From: Cellvibrionales bacterium
GTDB taxonomy: Bacteria > Pseudomonadota > Gammaproteobacteria > Pseudomonadales > UBA7434
NCBI GenBank assembly: GCA_018668095.1
Contig: JABIQF010000013.1
Location: 1-7,186 of the forward strand
Direction: 5' to 3'
Length of the DNA stretch: 7,186 bases
The notes under the pieces were generated by a model. It did no database searches. It was not told where the DNA came from and saw only the letters and a program-made list of their open reading frames with translations. Shown here in pieces: positions 6,420-7,186 of this stretch. Positions within the stretch are counted from its first letter, which is position 1. The number at the start of each line of letters is the position of its first letter. The translations under genes and the position numbers were made by a program.

Positions 6420-6630
6420 ATCCATACTATTCATTGATCAATTAATTCATCTTTAAAGCCGATTAAAATGCGCTTTAAAACCACTCACAGTATAAAAAAG
6501 CCAATAATGAGATTCCTTATCAACTTCCGCCATTGATCAGTTGAATACACTTATATTTTTACAAAAACAGAGGATTCATTTGTTTATACTTATTTGAAGC
6601 CAGCAATGACGCAATGCTAATCGCTTTAAT
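6420..6630. promoter_or_regulatory. Divergent ald-lrp control region with AT-rich palindromes
   Basis: This intergenic DNA must carry both promoters. It holds the perfect palindrome ATTGATCAAT (6433-6442), overlapping palindrome AATTAATT (6440-6447), CTTTAAAG (6451-6458) and a second CTTTAAA at 6473-6479 whose centre is exactly 22 bp away. CATTGATCA recurs at 6432 and 6531. Lrp proteins bind degenerate AT-rich sites, often phased with the helix, so these are candidate Lrp sites. Possible -10 boxes TATACT occur for lrp at 6585-6590 and, on the minus strand, for ald at 6494-6489, but neither has a good -35 box at the proper distance. The promoters are therefore not placed with confidence. Confidence 0.4.
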
Positions 6631-6636
6631 AAGGAG
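6631..6636 (+). promoter_or_regulatory. Ribosome-binding site fixing the lrp start
   Basis: AAGGAG ends seven bases before the ATG at 6644, the best spacing among four in-frame ATG codons (6614, 6638, 6644, 6650). The one at 6638 is too close, and the one at 6614 lies upstream of the site. Confidence 0.7.
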
Positions 6637-6643
6637 AATGAGG

Positions 6644-7129
6644 ATGACTATGCGCGCTAAAGAATTAAGCACTATTGATAGAAACATATTACGTGTACTG
6701 CAAAAAAATGGCCGAATCTCTTATGCTGAGTTGTCTAGACAAGTGGGATTAAGCGCAACGCCTTGTATGGAGCGAGTCAAAAAATTAGAACGCGAAGGTG
6801 TGATTCAAGGTTATAGCGCGTCGATTAATCCAGAGTACTTAGATGCCGCCTTAGTCGTTTTTGTTCAGGTGAGTCTAGAGCGCACATCAAAATCGATATT
6901 TGAAGATTTTAGAAAAGCGGCAGAAAATTTGAAAGAAGTCCAAGAGTGTTATTTATTGTCGGGTAGTTTTGATTATTTGATCAAAGCGCGAGTCGCCGAT
7001 ATGGCAGCTTATCGCCTTTTTTATGGTGAGATCTTGCTCAACCTTCCCGGCCTTAAAGACTGCACCAGCTTTGTGGTAATGGAGCAGATAAAGGAAACGT
7101 TAGAAGTGCCGGTAGTTTTAAATAAGTGA
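6644..7129 (+). CDS. lrp: Leucine-responsive regulatory protein (Lrp/AsnC family)
   Basis: DNA-binding global regulator of amino-acid metabolism, 161 residues, about the length of E. coli Lrp (164). The N-terminal winged helix-turn-helix spans about residues 8-58: IDRNILRVLQKNGRIS, then the recognition part AELSRQVGLSATPCMERVKKLER. The C-terminal RAM domain (about 66-150) carries the signature GSFDYLIKARV (107-117), where Lrp proteins oligomerise and sense amino acids. ECYLLSG and YVVME-like FVVME are also as in Lrp. It is divergent from ald, a pairing seen in other gammaproteobacteria, so it most likely controls ald in response to alanine or leucine and its own transcription; this is inferred. 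Similarity to true Lrp is much closer than to AsnC or other paralogues. No terminator is seen in the remaining 57 bases. Confidence 0.94.
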   Translation: MTMRAKELSTIDRNILRVLQKNGRISYAELSRQVGLSATPCMERVKKLEREGVIQGYSASINPEYLDAALVVFVQVSLERTSKSIFEDFRKAAENLKEVQECYLLSGSFDYLIKARVADMAAYRLFYGEILLNLPGLKDCTSFVVMEQIKETLEVPVVLNK

Positions 7130-7186
7130 GTAGTCGCCATCCCTCTCTCATAGCATGTAATATTGCCAAAACCTCCCCTCTTTAAA

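Overview
The window reads as ordinary chromosome of a gammaproteobacterium, probably marine or aquatic. The evidence is an Lrp regulator very close to the enterobacterial/Shewanella type, divergent from an alanine dehydrogenase gene; a YehS-type DUF1456 protein; moderate AT richness; and proteins of a Pseudomonas/marine gammaproteobacterial flavour. The genus cannot be fixed from the sequence. Five complete genes and one degraded fragment lie on the minus strand from about 5260 leftward; ald is also on the minus strand, and only lrp is on the plus strand.

Left edge (1-221): no gene. It holds a cluster of short hairpins, including two near-identical 23-bp hairpin repeats 105 bp apart, that looks like a small intergenic repeat element. 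Next come yehS (222-716) and a gap of about 220 bp with a candidate terminator for the operon to its right.

Centre (938-3612): a compact minus-strand operon read right to left: an NAD-type short-chain dehydrogenase, an NADP-type short-chain dehydrogenase, and a patatin-like lipase/hydrolase whose start lies just after the preceding stop codon. A plausible sigma-70 promoter sits just upstream of the first gene. Together they suggest release of an acyl chain from a lipid or ester and oxidation or reduction of hydroxy/keto intermediates; this pathway is inferred and the substrate is unknown.

Right (3907-7129): an uncharacterised 12-helix MFS permease with a GTG start; the decayed 3' end of an RND/MMPL-type permease gene squeezed between it and ald; alanine dehydrogenase with all expected catalytic residues; and, divergently, lrp. 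The shared ald-lrp intergenic region contains several AT-rich palindromes, two of them 22 bp apart, in keeping with Lrp control of ald and autoregulation.

I found no clearly new biological system. The most interesting points are the RND/MMPL gene remnant, the hairpin repeat at the left edge, the patatin-like protein with an atypical oxyanion loop in an SDR operon, and the phased palindromes between ald and lrp.
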